NCBI GenBank assembly: GCA_015492115.1
Contig: WGFS01000012.1
Span: 1 to 21,547 of the forward strand
DNA: 21,547 nt
Reading direction: 5' to 3'
DNA from: Aquificaceae bacterium
Lineage (GTDB): Bacteria > Aquificota > Aquificia > Aquificales > Aquificaceae
The notes below the pieces were generated by a model. The model did no database searches. It saw only the letters and a list, made by a program, of their open reading frames with translations, and was not told the origin of the DNA. Of the stretch, positions 20,964 through 21,547 are shown one piece after another. Within the stretch, counting starts at the first letter, position 1. Every line of letters starts with the position of its first letter. A program made the position numbers and the translations under genes.

Positions 20964-21547
20964 ATGGTAGAGGAGCTCGCAAAAGAGCTGGGAGGGGAGA
21001 TAGTCCAGACCCATACCTCCTGGGTGATACTTCTGAAGGACGTTGTGTACAAGATAAAGAAGCCTGTGAACTTTGGCTTTCTTGACTACTCAACCCTTGA
21101 GAAGAGGAGGGAGAACTGTGAGAAGGAGGTGGTTCTCAACCGCAGGCTCTGTCCGTGGGTTTACATAGGTGTCGTCCCCATAAGTGAGGTGGGAGGCGAG
21201 TGGGTTGTGGAGGACTCAAGCAATGTGGTTGAGTACGCGGTGAAGATGAGGAGGATACCCGATGAGAGGATACTCTCCAACCGGCTGGACGAGGTCTCCG
21301 GAGATGAGATCAGAAGGGTGGCGGACAGGGTCGCCCGATTCCACCTCTCTGCGGACAGGGTTGACGAGTTCGGTAAGCCAGAAGTTATGAAGTTCAACAC
21401 GGATGAGAACTTCCAGCAGACCGGGGAGTTCGTGGGTGTGACCATATCCAGAGAGGACTACGAGTTTATAAAAGATAAGACTAACAGGTTTTACGAGGTT
21501 TATGAACAGCTCTTCTACAAGAGAATGAAGGAGGGGAGGATAAGGGA
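20964..21547 (+). CDS. COG2187-type aminoglycoside-phosphotransferase-like kinase protein, 5' part (runs off window)
   Basis: An open frame of 194 codons from ATG 20964 to the window end without a stop. The N terminus contains H-T-S-W-V-I-L-L-K-D-V-V-Y-K-I-K-K-P-V, then F-G-F-L-D-Y-S-T-L-E-K-R-R, L-N-R-R-L-C-P-W-V-Y-I-G-V-V-P-I and Y-A-V-K-M-R-R-I-P. This is the pattern of the COG2187 family, a kinase-like N-lobe that in many members is fused to a C-terminal P-loop ATPase domain. Whether the fusion exists here cannot be seen. The first Lys of K-I-K-K-P is the likely ATP-contacting lysine. There is no ribosome-binding site; a TATAAT 7 bases upstream suggests a leaderless message. Substrate unknown. 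Confidence 0.85.
   Translation, partial: MVEELAKELGGEIVQTHTSWVILLKDVVYKIKKPVNFGFLDYSTLEKRRENCEKEVVLNRRLCPWVYIGVVPISEVGGEWVVEDSSNVVEYAVKMRRIPDERILSNRLDEVSGDEIRRVADRVARFHLSADRVDEFGKPEVMKFNTDENFQQTGEFVGVTISREDYEFIKDKTNRFYEVYEQLFYKRMKEGRIR

Noticed and set aside
1..21547. Mobile element, prophage, CRISPR array or tRNA
   Set aside because: No transposase, integrase, repeat-spacer array or tRNA cloverleaf was recognised by eye; codon use looks uniform across the window. A tRNAscan or repeat search was not possible.

Overview
The window looks like a chromosomal segment of a thermophilic, sulfur-oxidising chemolithoautotroph of the Aquificaceae (Aquifex/Hydrogenobacter/Thermocrinis/Hydrogenivirga group). 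The reasons are: Lys/Glu-rich proteins, heavy AGG/AGA and ATA codon use, very tight gene packing with short overlaps, a complete soxWYZAXB cluster, and housekeeping genes (alaS, infB, rplM-rpsI) mixed into unrelated operons. Base composition is close to even, which would suit Hydrogenivirga better than Aquifex, but the genus is inference only. No tRNA, rRNA, CRISPR, insertion sequence or prophage gene was recognised. No gap between genes exceeds about 105 bases.

Layout. 1-2016 (+): 3' part of alaS, then a lipoprotein monohaem c-type cytochrome. 2009-3055 (-): alanine racemase, convergent with the cytochrome. 3088-6029 (+): oxidative pentose phosphate operon gnd-zwf-pgl, each junction overlapping by 8 bases. 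5987-12413 (-): the sox operon, read from high to low coordinates as soxW-soxY-soxZ-soxA-soxX-soxB, then two small exported DUF302-like proteins and an exported metallo-beta-lactamase-fold hydrolase. The last three are joined to soxB and to each other by ATGA overlaps. 12517-15649 (-): acylphosphatase, an NlpD-like LysM/LytM protein, rplM, rpsI and argC. 15686-16278 (+): a hypothetical protein and a 59-residue Trm112-like zinc-ribbon protein. 16214-16915 (-): HAD phosphatase, in one unit behind a LysR regulator (16918-17832). 17909-20889 (-): infB then queE. 20964-end (+): 5' part of a COG2187-type kinase-like protein.

How the genes work together. SoxYZ carries the substrate. SoxAX attaches thiosulfate to the SoxY cysteine, SoxB hydrolyses off sulfate, and SoxW plausibly keeps periplasmic thiols reduced. 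No soxCD is present here, so the carrier-bound sulfane sulfur would need another outlet. The two DUF302 proteins, each with a cysteine pair at identical spacing, and the hydrolase are co-transcribed with soxB and are the most interesting under-described part of the window. SoxX carries a lipobox, as does the cytochrome next to alaS, which suggests a membrane-tethered periplasmic electron path.

Regulation. Genes inside operons nearly all have strong AGGAGG-type ribosome-binding sites. Several genes that begin a transcription unit (soxW, alr, gnd, lysR, acyP, the COG2187 gene) have no such site and instead have an A/T-rich -10-like hexamer 6-11 bases before the start codon, which suggests leaderless mRNAs.
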